64,000 nucleotides of DNA from Sympetrum striolatum (Eukaryota > Arthropoda > Insecta > Odonata > Libellulidae): assembly GCA_947579665.1 (NCBI GenBank), contig OX388350.1, positions 34,753,393 to 34,817,392 on the forward strand, written 5' to 3'. Below the pieces are notes generated by a model. That model saw only the letters and a program-made list of their open reading frames with translations. It ran no database searches and was not told the DNA's origin. Of the stretch, positions 1-11,800 are shown one piece after another (position 1 is the first letter of the stretch; the number at the start of each line of letters is the position of its first letter). The position numbers and the translations under genes were made by a program.

Positions 1-657
1 ACTTCTAAACCTTGTCGCTTGTGCTTAGATTCAGCTAGGCTCGTAAATATTTACTCTCGAGTTACTTCACATGTAGGAATGGGTCTGGTTCATGAATACA
101 AGGTCAGAGGAAATTTAGCATGAACATGCGCCCAGACATTTCAGTGTTACAGAGCAAGTCAAAAATAAGAGCTGACGTTACTTTGCTCAAGGGACGAGTG
201 AACCGTCAGGGTGAAATTCATGCCTGAGCAGGTCTGAAGTAAACTTCGAAACAAACAATGAAGCTGTACGTTGTTATTAGTGAACATTATCCTAGAGACA
301 ACATACCTACGAAATTTTCAATCGGTTTAGCAAGTGGCACGTAGCCATCAACTATCTTAGGCGTTTTTCAAAAGATCCAATACCAATTATTTCAAGCATG
401 TCTTTAATGTTATTTTATGATCTTCGTATTATTTACTTACCACGGCTATCATAACTTGAACAGAATATGAATTTTATTAAAGGTAGACGCAATATCCACC
501 TAGCGATTCGAGATTCAGATGCAAAAATATGATGAAAATAAATTGAAGTTAGAGCGAATTGGGTTACGTAGAAGAGAACATATTAAATAGAGCTGCTTCT
601 TTCAATGTTTTCGTATATTTTGAAATCTACTCAAGGCTAAAGTTTGATGAAACTCTG
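1..657. other. AT-rich non-genic stretch
   Basis: No open frame of useful length, splice-bounded exon, RNA gene or terminal repeat could be recognised. The base composition is typical of the AT-rich background of the window. Confidence 0.5.
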
Positions 658-700
658 ATAAGTATCTATCACAAAGCATTCTTTTGTGATAGATACTTAT
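658..700. repeat. Perfect 18-bp hairpin
   Basis: The arms 658-675 and 683-700 are exact reverse complements (ATAAGTATCTATCACAAA) around a 7-nt loop. It lies in non-genic DNA and is followed by a T-rich run, but I see no transcription unit that would make it a terminator. A template-switch mutation or a tiny inverted-repeat element are possible origins. Confidence 0.85.
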
Positions 701-1490
701 ATTTTTTTATTTTAAATTTTAATAATACTTAAATTACATATAATATAATTTAAGTTAATTTCTTAATGCTTATATTAAAATCGGGGTTTGTTATGTCATT
801 AAAATCAGGGCATTTTATAGAATGGCTCAAAGGTCATAAGATAATTTCATAGTTTTATTCGTGATATTTCTTATTATTAAATTGTGCAGAATTTTAATAT
901 ATGAAAAATCTATGCGGATAGAAACAAAACCATGCACCACTTGCTTTTTAACTTAAGCACTTGCTCTTTTTGCAATTTTATTATGCTTTAAAGAAAATTT
1001 AAGTTGTTTTCTTTCGTAAAAATACCAAAATTCAAATACACCGAATATGCATGGTAAAACATCATAATTATTAGCTAAGCTTCTATAGCGGTATCGTATA
1101 ATCAATTTTAAAGGATGCAGCCAATACCTCAGTAGACAAAGTCGATATTATAATTAGCCTCTAGTAAGTACTTATATAGGCCATTATGATACAGGGAGAA
1201 AGATCACTGGAATTAATACTTCGAGTAAATGAACGAGTAGCTTCAAGAACGTATTTTAATGATAACGATACGCCATGTAAATTGATAAAAAAGTAGATTT
1301 ATGGTGAATGCATCCCAATCACATGCCCAAAGGTGGCTTTTTAGGTACAATTGCCCAAAAAACACGAAGGCAGAGCGCTAGGATCGTTTCATCGTTAGGT
1401 CTCTGGAAATGCGATACCAGCGATTACTGGGAATTTTTCTGTAGATAGTAGGATATACATATAATACATATATAAAATACATACATATAC
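701..1490. other. AT-rich non-genic stretch
   Basis: Mostly A/T-rich sequence without supported genes or recognisable repeats. The AT-rich tail leads into the tandem repeat that follows. Confidence 0.45.
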
Positions 1491-1552
1491 ACAATATATA
1501 TTATACACATGTATACAATATATATTATATACATCCATACAATATATATTTT
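1491..1552. repeat. 24-bp tandem repeat, about 2.5 units
   Basis: Units beginning ACAATATATATTAT start at 1491, 1515 and 1539, giving an exact 24-bp period with small differences between units. It sits within a longer TA/CA-rich stretch from about 1455. Confidence 0.8.
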
Positions 1553-1869
1553 TAAAAAGGCAGTGGCTCTAAGTTAGAAACAGATTCCTCCTTATCCGTT
1601 ACGAGGGGACCAAACATTTTCCACCTTCATATAATTTCCGTCTCCCTTAAATACTGAAGACTGCAACACATTTACAAAATAGTAATCAATTTTTAAATTG
1701 AAGGAAAGTAATTAAGATTCTGATTCGGACAAAAAGCCCTTCGATGTCGTTGCTCTGGCAGTTTTTCGAAATAGCGGGAAGTGAATACTGAAATATCATG
1801 TTTAAAATACGTTAAATTCGTCAGAGTTAAATAACTTATAAAGGTTCATTTTTCAGGATGTTTTTGAGC

Positions 1870-2720
1870 TATTCAGAAATATTTGTGGTATATCTTATTT
1901 AATATAGATAGCCTTCTCTGCTCTCCCTTTACTGCCAATGTGCGCTGAAATCTAAATTAAGGAAAGGTTTAAGAATAATTGAATAATTCTTAAATTCTTC
2001 TTAAAATTTCATCATGAACTTCTTTCTTGAATAATTCTTATTTGGATAATAGGAAAAAACTTCTTTCAACTACAAGATAAATAAGAGCGCAAAATATACC
2101 AATTTGTTTGACAATGGCATATCAATATTGCGTGTTTCCAATAAATGACTAATTATTCCCATAAAATGACTTATATTACTACCTGCATCAACAAAGAGTT
2201 ATGTAATACCGCGAAGACGAACAAGGGAATTTCTAGAACGAATCGATTCAAGATAATTTGATTGAGGTGACCTCGGGCGTTATCACTTTTAGTATATGTA
2301 CAAAGTTAGAAATCTCCTTGATAGAAAATATTACAACATGTTTCTGTGTAATTCTGAATTGGTGTGGGTATTGCATTTTATAAAGATAACCTATCTGCTC
2401 TCAATTGACTGGCAATTTTGACATCTAAATTAAAGAATGAAATAAGAATTATCCGAAGAGTTCCTGTTTCGATGAAATGAAAAAAACTTCGAACTGAGTG
2501 TTTTCCCGCGGGGTAGTATGGTGGAATGACATACCCATGCAATGTTATATTTTCAACTACAGGTTAACATCGATAGTACCGCAAAATATACCAATTTGTT
2601 TTACAATGGCCTATCATTATCGTGTGTTTCCAACATATGAATAAATTTTTCCATGTTATGACTTTATTACTCCCTGCATCAACGAAGAGTTACTGTTGAG
2701 ACTTACTTAACAAAAGGTAT
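1870..2720. repeat. Diverged tandem duplication, ~480-490 bp period
   Basis: Two neighbouring blocks align in the same orientation. The motif CGCAAAATATACCAATTTG starts at 2089 and again at 2580 (period 491), and CTGCTCTC followed by ATCTAAATTAA occurs near 1918 and 2395 (period 477). Both units also carry a matching 'cctgcatcaac(a/g)aagagtta' stretch. Units differ by many substitutions and small indels, so the duplication is old. Part of it (about 2190-2455) has a reverse-complement relative at 19160-19425, so this is probably a dispersed repeat family rather than a unique duplication. I see no coding potential. Confidence 0.7.
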
Positions 2721-2989
2721 CGTTTAATGGTATCTCACCTAGTATAATGCCAATTATTTCATAGAAGAAACCAATCCTTTGAAAAATATATCATTATAAG
2801 TCTTTAAATGATAAAAGATATATTTTTAGATAGCTCAAATGCTTTACAAGAAGAATAAAGCTGGTTAAGAAGAAACTTAAGAATACTGCAGGCAAAAGCA
2901 TTTCGATAGATTGATTTTTTGTAGTTTATAATCTACCTGAATATTCATTATCATTGTTTACGCTAACCAGTACCATCACTTACTCCTGG

Positions 2990-3330
2990 ATATGATGTTT
3001 CGTCGTCCTTGGAGGTTTTCCTTATATACAACCAATGATGAAGGGAAGGGAGGAATTGGGGGGATAACCTAACACCCTAATGAGTGGACCCGGCCTTGTC
3101 AGAGTGGCGTGCAATGAAGTTCACCCCATGCCCAGGGCCCCTTCTTTACCACTCATCACCGGTACCGCGAGATCCGACCTTATAGACAAAAGGATCGAAC
3201 AGGAGTCTATTGAGAACAGAACTCAACTCCTGCATAAGAAAGTGAAAGAAAGGGCCCTGTAAGAGATGCCTGCAACTGTAGGCCTTTCGGCTAGGGTTGA
3301 GAGTAATAAGGCAATGTTCTCTCTTCCCCT
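2990..3330 (+). other. GC-richer patch with a 60-codon ATG frame, unrecognised
   Basis: Composition rises sharply relative to the flanks, with many G/C-rich words (for example around 3080-3250). An ATG-initiated frame of 60 codons runs from 3080 to 3262. It contains no domain, signal peptide or membrane segment that I recognise and has no clear splice sites. It could be a fragment of an exon, a fossil of a GC-richer element, or chance. It lies between the tandem-duplicated block and 3585-3800, and the inverted relative at 18930-19425 lacks it, which would fit an insertion into the older repeat. Confidence 0.3.
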
Positions 3331-3584
3331 ACAGAGCAGGTTATTAGTACATATACATGCATATCTTTATAAACTACGGCCACCAAACACTGCATCCTCT
3401 TTGTTAAATACAAACTGGCAGTAATCGAGTAGAATTCTTTCTGGGGATTTCAGAATACTTGACATTTAAAACTTTTTATGGATTTCGTAATTAGACAATT
3501 ATTTTTTATCATTAGTAAGATGAAATTTCAATGATAGTTGCGAAACTGATTGACTAAAATGAATATCTTTCAATGATGCATCAT

Positions 3585-3800
3585 CTCATCATACTACCAT
3601 TAAAGGTGGATATATTGCCTCTATCTTACGAATCTATAGTAAATGAAAGAAATTTGATGATAATGAGGCAGTGATAAAGTTTTAGTAAAGGAACTGGGAG
3701 GAGAGGACAAGAAATACTCACAATTTGGGCTCTAAATCAGGAGATACTGATGGTGTGCTCTTCTATAAAGAAGGAAATGCATAGATTAGTGGTGAAAACT
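3585..3800 (+). repeat. Dispersed repeat, partner of 18930-19145 (inverted)
   Basis: About 200 bp here aligns with the reverse complement of 18930-19145. Shared landmarks include a 'gatgataatgaggcagtgat' word, an 'ggaggagaggacaagaa' word and a 'ctcacaattt' word in the same order. In the partner this block directly abuts the sequence matching 2190-2455, while here about 1.1 kb separates them. The pair therefore represents two copies of one repeat, one of them interrupted. Confidence 0.7.
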
Positions 3801-3941
3801 ATACGTAAATAATTTTCATTTTAATATATATATATATGTACCTATTTTTATTATCATTATGTAAATAATTTTAATCTTAAATGTTAATTAATAGCGCTAA
3901 TACGTTGAAATCGATATTACCTATCCATTTTGTACTAACAA

Positions 3942-4148
3942 ATGTTATTATTTATCATCTTTGTCCAACTACATAACTTGCTATCAGCAAACCAGTTTAT
4001 TGATCGAGAGAATTTCTATTATTCTTTGATGACTGACCAATATCATGGCTCCCCCACGTCGGTGAAAGTGGAACCGTTTTCAACAAAGACAAACCTTGAA
4101 TTTCCTTCCAAGTGGTTCCATAAATTAAATATGAAGACAATTACGCAG
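3942..4148 (+). CDS. Candidate first coding exon, secreted protein (weak)
   Basis: An ATG in good arthropod context (ACAAATG) opens a frame whose first ~16 residues (MLLFIIFVQLHNLLSA) look like a cleavable signal peptide: a hydrophobic core and a small residue at the end. The following ~53 residues are polar and mixed (contains NFYYSLMTDQYHGS), unlike low-complexity AT-rich translation. The frame reaches CAG followed by GTATTA at 4149, a plausible though not strong splice donor at phase 0; without splicing it stops at 4167-4169 after 75 codons. I do not recognise the family and found no second exon. It could equally be a chance frame in AT-rich DNA. A transcript is the deciding evidence. Confidence 0.25.
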
Positions 4149-4169
4149 GTATTAGATTTGAAGCTTTAA

Positions 4170-7100
4170 TTATAGAATTATTTAAAAATTACGTTGTGTG
4201 TAATGGGCTTTTATTAATAAGAGATCCGGTTCATTTATACATACTTTTGAGTGCAGATGGTCAAACTAAGTTAATTTATCCTGAAAGAAGTTCAAATAAA
4301 ATGATAAGTTAATTATCAATCAAAATAATATCATTTCACAGAGTAGTTATACTAAACTTAAAGAGAATAAACAATATGATGTTGCAGATATGCATGAAAG
4401 GATCGATGAAGCTCATCAGTCTGCATAGGGTATTGAATTAATTTGCAATGTATTTGCACTTATGTGTATGGTACCCGCGTTCCAATTAACGGTTTTCCGA
4501 TTTAATCCAAATTAACATTGAGGCTCCTCTGTTTGTACAATGCAAACAGTTTTAATTTTATTACTTGTTTCTATACTCGGTTCGACACTCAACGTTGACG
4601 CCTATTAAAACTAAGAAATTTTTTCACCGCTAGTAACATTCAAAATCCGTAAAACCCTAAAGATATCTTAAAAAAACGATATTATTTTTTCTAATTTATT
4701 TGATTACCGAAGATAATTTTAATCATGATGCTACCTGGAGTAAATTACTTCACAAATACAGGTAAAAGAACGATTTTTAAATTTATAACTGAGTAAATCA
4801 GCTTTTCATAGATATTAGGGGTGTTGTAAGCTAAAACTTTTAAGGTTAATGCAATTTCATGAATGAAAAATATGGTGTCAGGTTTGGCTAAAGGCAATTA
4901 TTAACAACTTCATATTGTATCATAAAACACACTGAGCAATAGTTGTTTATTTACGGTGATGAGCTACTGGAAACATTCTCTTACAAAATTCGATGGAATC
5001 AATGATTAAAGAAACTGCTTTGCAAATGTGTGTCAATGACTTTCATTATTAAGTAAAAATTAGAATTAAGAGGACGATATGTATAATGAGAAATGCACTC
5101 AAAATTTGGTAACCCCAAAAACCTTTCACCTGGTAGAAAGCATGAAAGTAAAAAAATCCTTTCATATATTATTTTTATTATATAATAACTAGAGATACCC
5201 ATCAACTTCAGGAGATAATGCCACGTTAGTAATGAATAAAGGCATAATGTAAGCCGTTCCACTTGTGAATAGCTCTGTACACCTTTGTAATTGATCAAAA
5301 ACAGTCCATAAAAAAATAGATGGAGGACTTCTGCGATCTGAGATTCTTACATAATTCACATATTGGATAAGATAAATGAGAATTATTTGCAAAATTGGTT
5401 CACAATGCTGCGAATTATTCACAAAAATATAAAGTCAAATGAAAATGAAAATGAAAAACTTAAAAAATGCATCATAAAAGATAGTAATTCAAACCGTCTT
5501 ACATTGCAAAATCACCTACAAATTGAGGATTGTTTAGAAGATGGGTTATTTACCTCCTTTTCTATTGATTAAATCACTTTAGTTGAAAATGTAATGTTTG
5601 TAATAATGGTGAAATTCAATAAAGACATACCTGGAAAGGATCTCATTATTTGAAGAAATGATAGCGCTAGGGAGATTCTGAGTCGCCATTGAGTAGTAAA
5701 ACGTTTGAATGTCTTTTACACTATGTAAGCATTCTAATGATTTATGTAATATATAAATGTATCAAAGCACTGAAATGGCTAACAAGTAATCAATTAATCT
5801 CATTACTGAGCACTCAATTGAGTGATCGTTGATTGCAAGGTGCTTTTGAAACTGTTTCTCCTAAACACTATTAATATTTAAATTAAAAATGTATATTATC
5901 ACCTGAGGCAGTACAGAAACAAGAAAAAATATTTTGTCTTATTTTTTCCAATGTAAATAAAACACAACCTTGGACCGATCAAAGGGAGTCATTACTACTG
6001 AAGGTTGTTTGAACCCCATGTTGGTTCTAACTGATATATTTACGAAGTATAGCATTGCTTGCATATTTTGAGAACAATTGTATCGCATAAGCAATGGAAA
6101 GGGAAAGCAAAATATCGGTCAGCCTTGAAGATGTTTCACGTATGTCTACAGAGAATTAGAGAAAGACAGGGAAGCGAAAGTGACTCACTCACTATTGACT
6201 TACTAAGAGAATAACAAAAGGTAACAGATAAGGAGGTGGACACAAAACTGCTTCGAACGGAATCATTAAGTCTTATACGTGCGATTAATAGTATCAAAAA
6301 ATATAGTAATTGAATAACTTATTTCCTTCGATTAACAATGATACATTATTTAAAAGATAAAATACAAAAAAGTAGGAAATTTCATGCAACAACTTCGTAT
6401 ATTATGCTATGCTTTGGAATTTAAATTGTACAGTACAAGAAATAAACGTTAAAGTACACGATAACTGCGATTTCCAAAATATCACGGCTGCCTTTTATTA
6501 GATTTTATTTTTTCTATAATTTTTATTTTGTTTGAATCGGTGATATCTATGACTTGCATTAGTAAATCTCGATATCGCTATTTTTAATATGAAAACATTC
6601 TAATTACCTTAATTCTCGATGAAGCGGTAGAGGAACATTGTAAGAAATAATGCAAAGGCCGTAACTTGCAAGAAAGTATAGTTAAGTCCTTTACTTTATA
6701 TAGAGGAGATTAATAATGGTAGTTTAAACGCCTTTATGGTTCTAATGTATTAATTAACGTAAGCTTACTCTGCAATACTATGAGAGCAATGAAATATTGA
6801 AATATCAGCCGGCATTCAGTATGTTACATCATATTACTACAATCACCTTCCTATTCTGCACAAATATTTATAAAATAGAGAAATTAGACAAGAAACGAAA
6901 AGAAATTGATTGGAAAAAATATCTAAGATGTAAAAGCTTACATTCTGTGAAAAGTCTCCAATACTAAAAGGTAAACTTTCTCGTTAGCACCTACTCAATT
7001 TAAATTGCTACTTCTATATTTCAGCCACTTTCCAATGATATTTAGATATTACTATCTTCTTTTCTTATTTCCTTTTCCCGTATTCGCAAGTTAGGTTTGA

Positions 7101-8053
7101 GCAAAGTATATATTTCCTATATAATTTGGAGAAATGAAAATAGCATGGTTGTATTAATTTTAAGTAAAAAAGAAGGAATCAGCTGATTAAGCTTTGAATA
7201 GTATATAACGTTAACGTTTTAAGGCAAACTTGTTAGCAGATTAAATTTCATAAGGTATAAATTACAAGATGAAAGCAAATATCGGTCAAGTGGAATTACC
7301 TACAAATAAATATTATATTTGAAGATTCGTCATTTCCATAAATATAGCATTGGTGGCTTTTTAAAGACCAAATTCTTAACTGTGCGTAAAAAAATATTTA
7401 ATCGATATTAAACGCTAGAATAGTACTCATCTGTCCTAATGAGAGGATACAGAACGTTGAAAAATATATTTTAATGCCTGCGTTTGTCCATGAAGTAGGA
7501 AAGAGAACTCGTTGGCCTTCAAAAATCGAGGAAAAAGAATTCAAAGACTTCAAACGCAATTTCAGGTCTGCAAAAATCATAAGCATAATTCCCACTGACT
7601 TTCCTAAAAATGAGTTTGCACTGAGAGCAAAAGAAAGGGAGAGCAAAATATCAATACGTGTGTAAACACCTTTCACTTGTTTACGAAAAATTACCGTACA
7701 CCGGAGGGTGACACTGAAACTTTAAAACGAATAACGTAATGTTTATTTGTGAGATAGGAAAATTGACCGATTTTAGTATAAGTCCAACATTGTGAACTCT
7801 TACCACTATAATTTTCAATGTTAAAGATTATATAAATTTAAGAACGAATGTAAGTGTTTATACTACCATGTATTCTAAATATGAAAGTGCGATATAACAG
7901 AGATGATTCAATTATAACGACAGCATAGAAACGAGTATACCCGTGAAAATTACGACTAATTATCTTATTTCTGTGAATAAAATACCTACAATGTTTATGC
8001 CAACTTTTATTAACCTAATAATAAGGCAAAACGACGAACGAAAAACAGATATA
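4170..8053. other. AT-rich non-genic stretch
   Basis: No supported gene. A lysine/asparagine-rich frame without ATG runs 5342-5572 and is followed by an AATAAA at about 5620; this could be a terminal exon but has no convincing acceptor or recognisable sequence. Short similar words such as 'agggagagcaaaatatc' recur near 6100 and 7640. A 63-codon ATG frame at 7474-7665 is unrecognised. Confidence 0.4.
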
Positions 8054-8512
8054 ACCCCTTCTGGAATATGCGGCAAGTATATGGGATCCGGCGGATGAAA
8101 CGTGTACTCGCGAACTCGAGAAAGTGCAGCGTAAAGCGGTTCGTTTTGTTAAGAAATGCTACGATAAAAAAGTAAGCGTTACAAAAATGCTCTCAGACGT
8201 AGGTTGGGAATCCTTGAAAGAAAGGAGATTGGAAGCTAGGCTGCGATTGCTTAATAAATTCAGGGAAACTACATTTTCCGAAGATACAATCGGTATCATG
8301 CAACCCCCCTGCTACGTCGGTCGATCCGATAATGACCGTAAGTTAAGAGAAATAGATGCTAGGACGAATCGTTTTAGAGATTCATTCTTTCCGCGAACAA
8401 TACGTGACAATAATCGAATAAGGAAGTAATTTAGATTCAACTGGTGTTTACACCCCCTGCCACACGCCGAAAGGCGGCTTGTAGGGTATTAATGTAGATG
8501 TAGATGTAGATA
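8054..8512 (+). mobile_element. CR1/Jockey-type non-LTR retrotransposon, 5'-truncated 3' end
   Basis: An open frame from 8055 to the stop at 8427-8429 encodes the C-terminal end of a reverse-transcriptase polyprotein (contains ELEKVQRKAVRFVKKCYDKK). It matches the minus-strand copy at 58995-60485 almost base for base, and begins abruptly at the word ACCCCTTCTGG, so it is a 5'-truncated insertion. In this copy the last ~125 codons are still open, whereas the other copy has a stop. The 3' UTR contains a CGCC-GAAA-GGCG hairpin (8465-8476) and ends in a (TAGATG)n-type hexamer tail at about 8492-8512. The endonuclease and catalytic reverse-transcriptase domains are absent, so the copy is dead. Clade assignment to CR1/Jockey-like is from general resemblance, not a phylogeny. 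Confidence 0.9.
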
Positions 8513-8849
8513 TGGTGTAAAAACCAAATTAATACGCAACACCAAACGCGTAAACTGAAATTTAAAGAGTCATTAAAGCATAGAGGTTTGACTTAAGGCA
8601 TAAAAAAGAACATAGGGAACGAAAAAAATTACCTAAGACAAAAATGAATACTCTAGTACTCCAGGGCGGATTATGATTCCCTAATGTAACAATAGACCTT
8701 ATCTAGATACGAAAAAGTATTTTTTTTAGTATTTTCTTTATTCAAAGAAATAACTCAAGTTATTGAAGCATGAGAAAATTATTTTTTCTAATTATTAAAT
8801 TAGTAAGAATGTCTATATTAATATTTATTTCAGTGCATTACAATCGCTA
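8513..8849. other. AT-rich spacer
   Basis: No supported gene or repeat between the CR1-like 3' end and the large inverted repeat. Weak similarity to the reverse complement of 14830-14930 suggests that the palindrome may extend slightly into it. Confidence 0.4.
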
Positions 8850-11800
8850 ACTACATAAATGTAAGGAGAAGTAACTTGATAAAATTCTATGCATGTCCTT
8901 TCGAATTCCCTAACTGTGAATTTCTAAATTGATTATCTGTCTACAATAAATCTCCTACCGATTTTCACAGTTAATAATATTCTAGCTAATATTCTAGAAT
9001 ATCGGAATTATTTCACGGGAAGAATAAATACCTGCCTCTTAAGCACAACAGAAAGCACACTATTTCGATATTCTACAATGTGAGGAAATATTTCAATTGA
9101 AATGCGATTAATGATATGTATACAACTTCTTCTAACCTAATTTAGAGGTCCACCGCTGTCCTCGTTGGCGAATGCTTTCAATGTCCGCTGTCCAACATGG
9201 AAATCCGAGAAGATGTACTTTGGCGAAATCTAAAAAATATTTGAAGCATCGAGCAAATTAAGTTTTAATAAATTTAAATTAGAAAAACATTATGCCCTAC
9301 GATCTAAAGCAGGCATCAACTTTTATCGGTAACCTTCAAAAGACGATAACGGTTACATCGAAATCACTGTTGACCGTTACCAGAAGGTCATATTAACAAA
9401 AAACAAAAGACTGGAAAAAAACTGAAGAAATTTTTCGTGAGACTAACATAAATATTGCAGAGAGAAAGTTATTATATTATAAATTAGATTATAGCTATCT
9501 AGTTCAAGGATAGTAACGGAAGCATACTTATCATTAGTTATCAATACTAAATAGGAGAGATTTAATGCCATGCGAATGAGTGAACAAGATATACTTGCAC
9601 GTTTCCTATTTAAAGCAGAGCGAAACTTAATAAGAATGTTCATTGGTGATAAACGACATGTATTAACAGTATTCAATGATGATGGTTAAATTATCTCAAA
9701 CGTCGAGCAATAACAACAATAATAATTATATTTTTGGACTTGGTCAAGTATTCCAATCTAAAATTTAAATACTAGCAACCATTACGAATCCTTGACTCGA
9801 GCTTTCATTTTCCGCTTACTGAGCGCATGCTCTTGTCGGACGGGCAGAGAAACTACCCAGTGTACATGGTTCGAGTTCGGCAAAGTTGGGCTTATTCCCT
9901 TAGATGGACTCCTCTAAAAATTAGGTACCGAAGAATAAATCATTTAATCCTAAGATTCAATCTTTCACGTTACGTTAACGAAAATCAATCACGAAATTAA
10001 GATACAAATGATCATGTGTAATTATAGACTCTTGGTTCGAACGAAATTTGCAAAATAAGTATAGACTAAGTTTAAAGAAAAGAAGCGATGAAAGAAGACG
10101 ATTCTTTCCGATAACCAAATGTAACGTAGATTAAATAAAATAGTAGATAAAAAACATAGACTCATAATTCAAAACGAGTAAAATTACACATGGGTAACTT
10201 TACCTCTTAAAATATTTATTTCTTTACAACAAGATCGCAGTAAATATTGAGTTAGATATACCATACAACTTACCGTTTACCATAAATTCTAGGTGGTGAT
10301 GACAAACATCTCGTCCCAGTGATACTGCTGGACGCTAAATTCAAATCAGTAACGGTTTTTTTTCAAACAACTGACATACGACTTCACCTGAAGAAATCTC
10401 AGCGACGACTGAGGAAATAACCGTTCCTTTTAGCTATGAACAATATTGCTGCAATCTCATTGGTCGAATTTGAATTCTACCTCCGTCACCCCGCCCACCG
10501 AGTCTTTTAACTATATTATTTTCGTAAATATTAATTATAATTATGTAAGCTTTTACTTTGATGAGGAACTATCTTCATCGAATTTATAGATTTTGAAGAA
10601 TATGAAATATTTCTTATAAGCATCATGTTTAACATAGAATTAATTTGATGGTTGTCATATTGAAATTGCTTGAAATATCGGAAAGGTTAAAGAATAGAAA
10701 ATATTTCGTATTTAAAAACAAATTTATCCTTATTTAGGATAAATGCTTTAAAAGATTTCAAATCTACGTTAATATATAATGTATTAATATATCCTAATTA
10801 TCACAATTTGTACTTCTCATCATCCGTTAACAAGAGAATACGATTAGCGCATCGTCACAATTCATTGATATATATTGAAATTACTAATAATAATAATAAT
10901 AATCTAAACACTTTCTTTGATTAAAAAAATCATCTCTTCGCGGAATATTTATAATTTTGTTGTCTCAGAGGAATGTTAATCACTTACGTCGTTTGTAACG
11001 CATTTGTTACGATTTTTCCCTCGCTAATCAACAAATGACCTTCACTGCACAGAAAAATTTGAAGGTTTTATAAATATTGTCATGGTTTCTTAAGGACGTA
11101 CACCTATACCTTAGAAAGAATTCTTACCGAAACATCAAGAGCACACTACATTTCACAATGAATACCTCAATAACTCCTCTAATTGCCTGCCAAACCGAAT
11201 AGTCATGATCTTTAGGTAGATCTCAATCTTCCAGTGGAAGAATAAACACTCGCAACACAAATACAGAGAATGATATTCTTTGAAATTAATAAAAAAAACT
11301 TTGTGGATGAGATATATCTAAGAATATTTATATAATGTAACATTTAACAGATGTATTACGTTATGCTGAAAAAAAGAAATTCCTTTTCGAATCATTTCGT
11401 GAATTCAGTTGCTGGATTTCTTCAATTAAGTATCGTGCTCTGTGATGTTATATATTTTGGAGTCTAGCCTTTACACAATTATTGAAAAATGAATACTGAC
11501 TAGATAAGATCTCTTGTTAAACCTATGTAGTAAAATCAAAAAGTTCTCATTCAATCTTGCTTCTATCAAAGATATAACCATAACTTGCATAGCATAACCT
11601 ACATAACCATTTTTAACATCTTACTTCTATAAAGAGATAAACCATACATCCATATATCTCGTTAATAACATTTATTGAAATGTTAGCAAATATTACCTTT
11701 TAGTTGTAGCAGAAACTTTTCCGAGTCTTCGATTCTTTGACGATTCCTTCATCACAGTTTAAGAATTACACACCTTTTCAAATTCATATAAGGAAATCAC

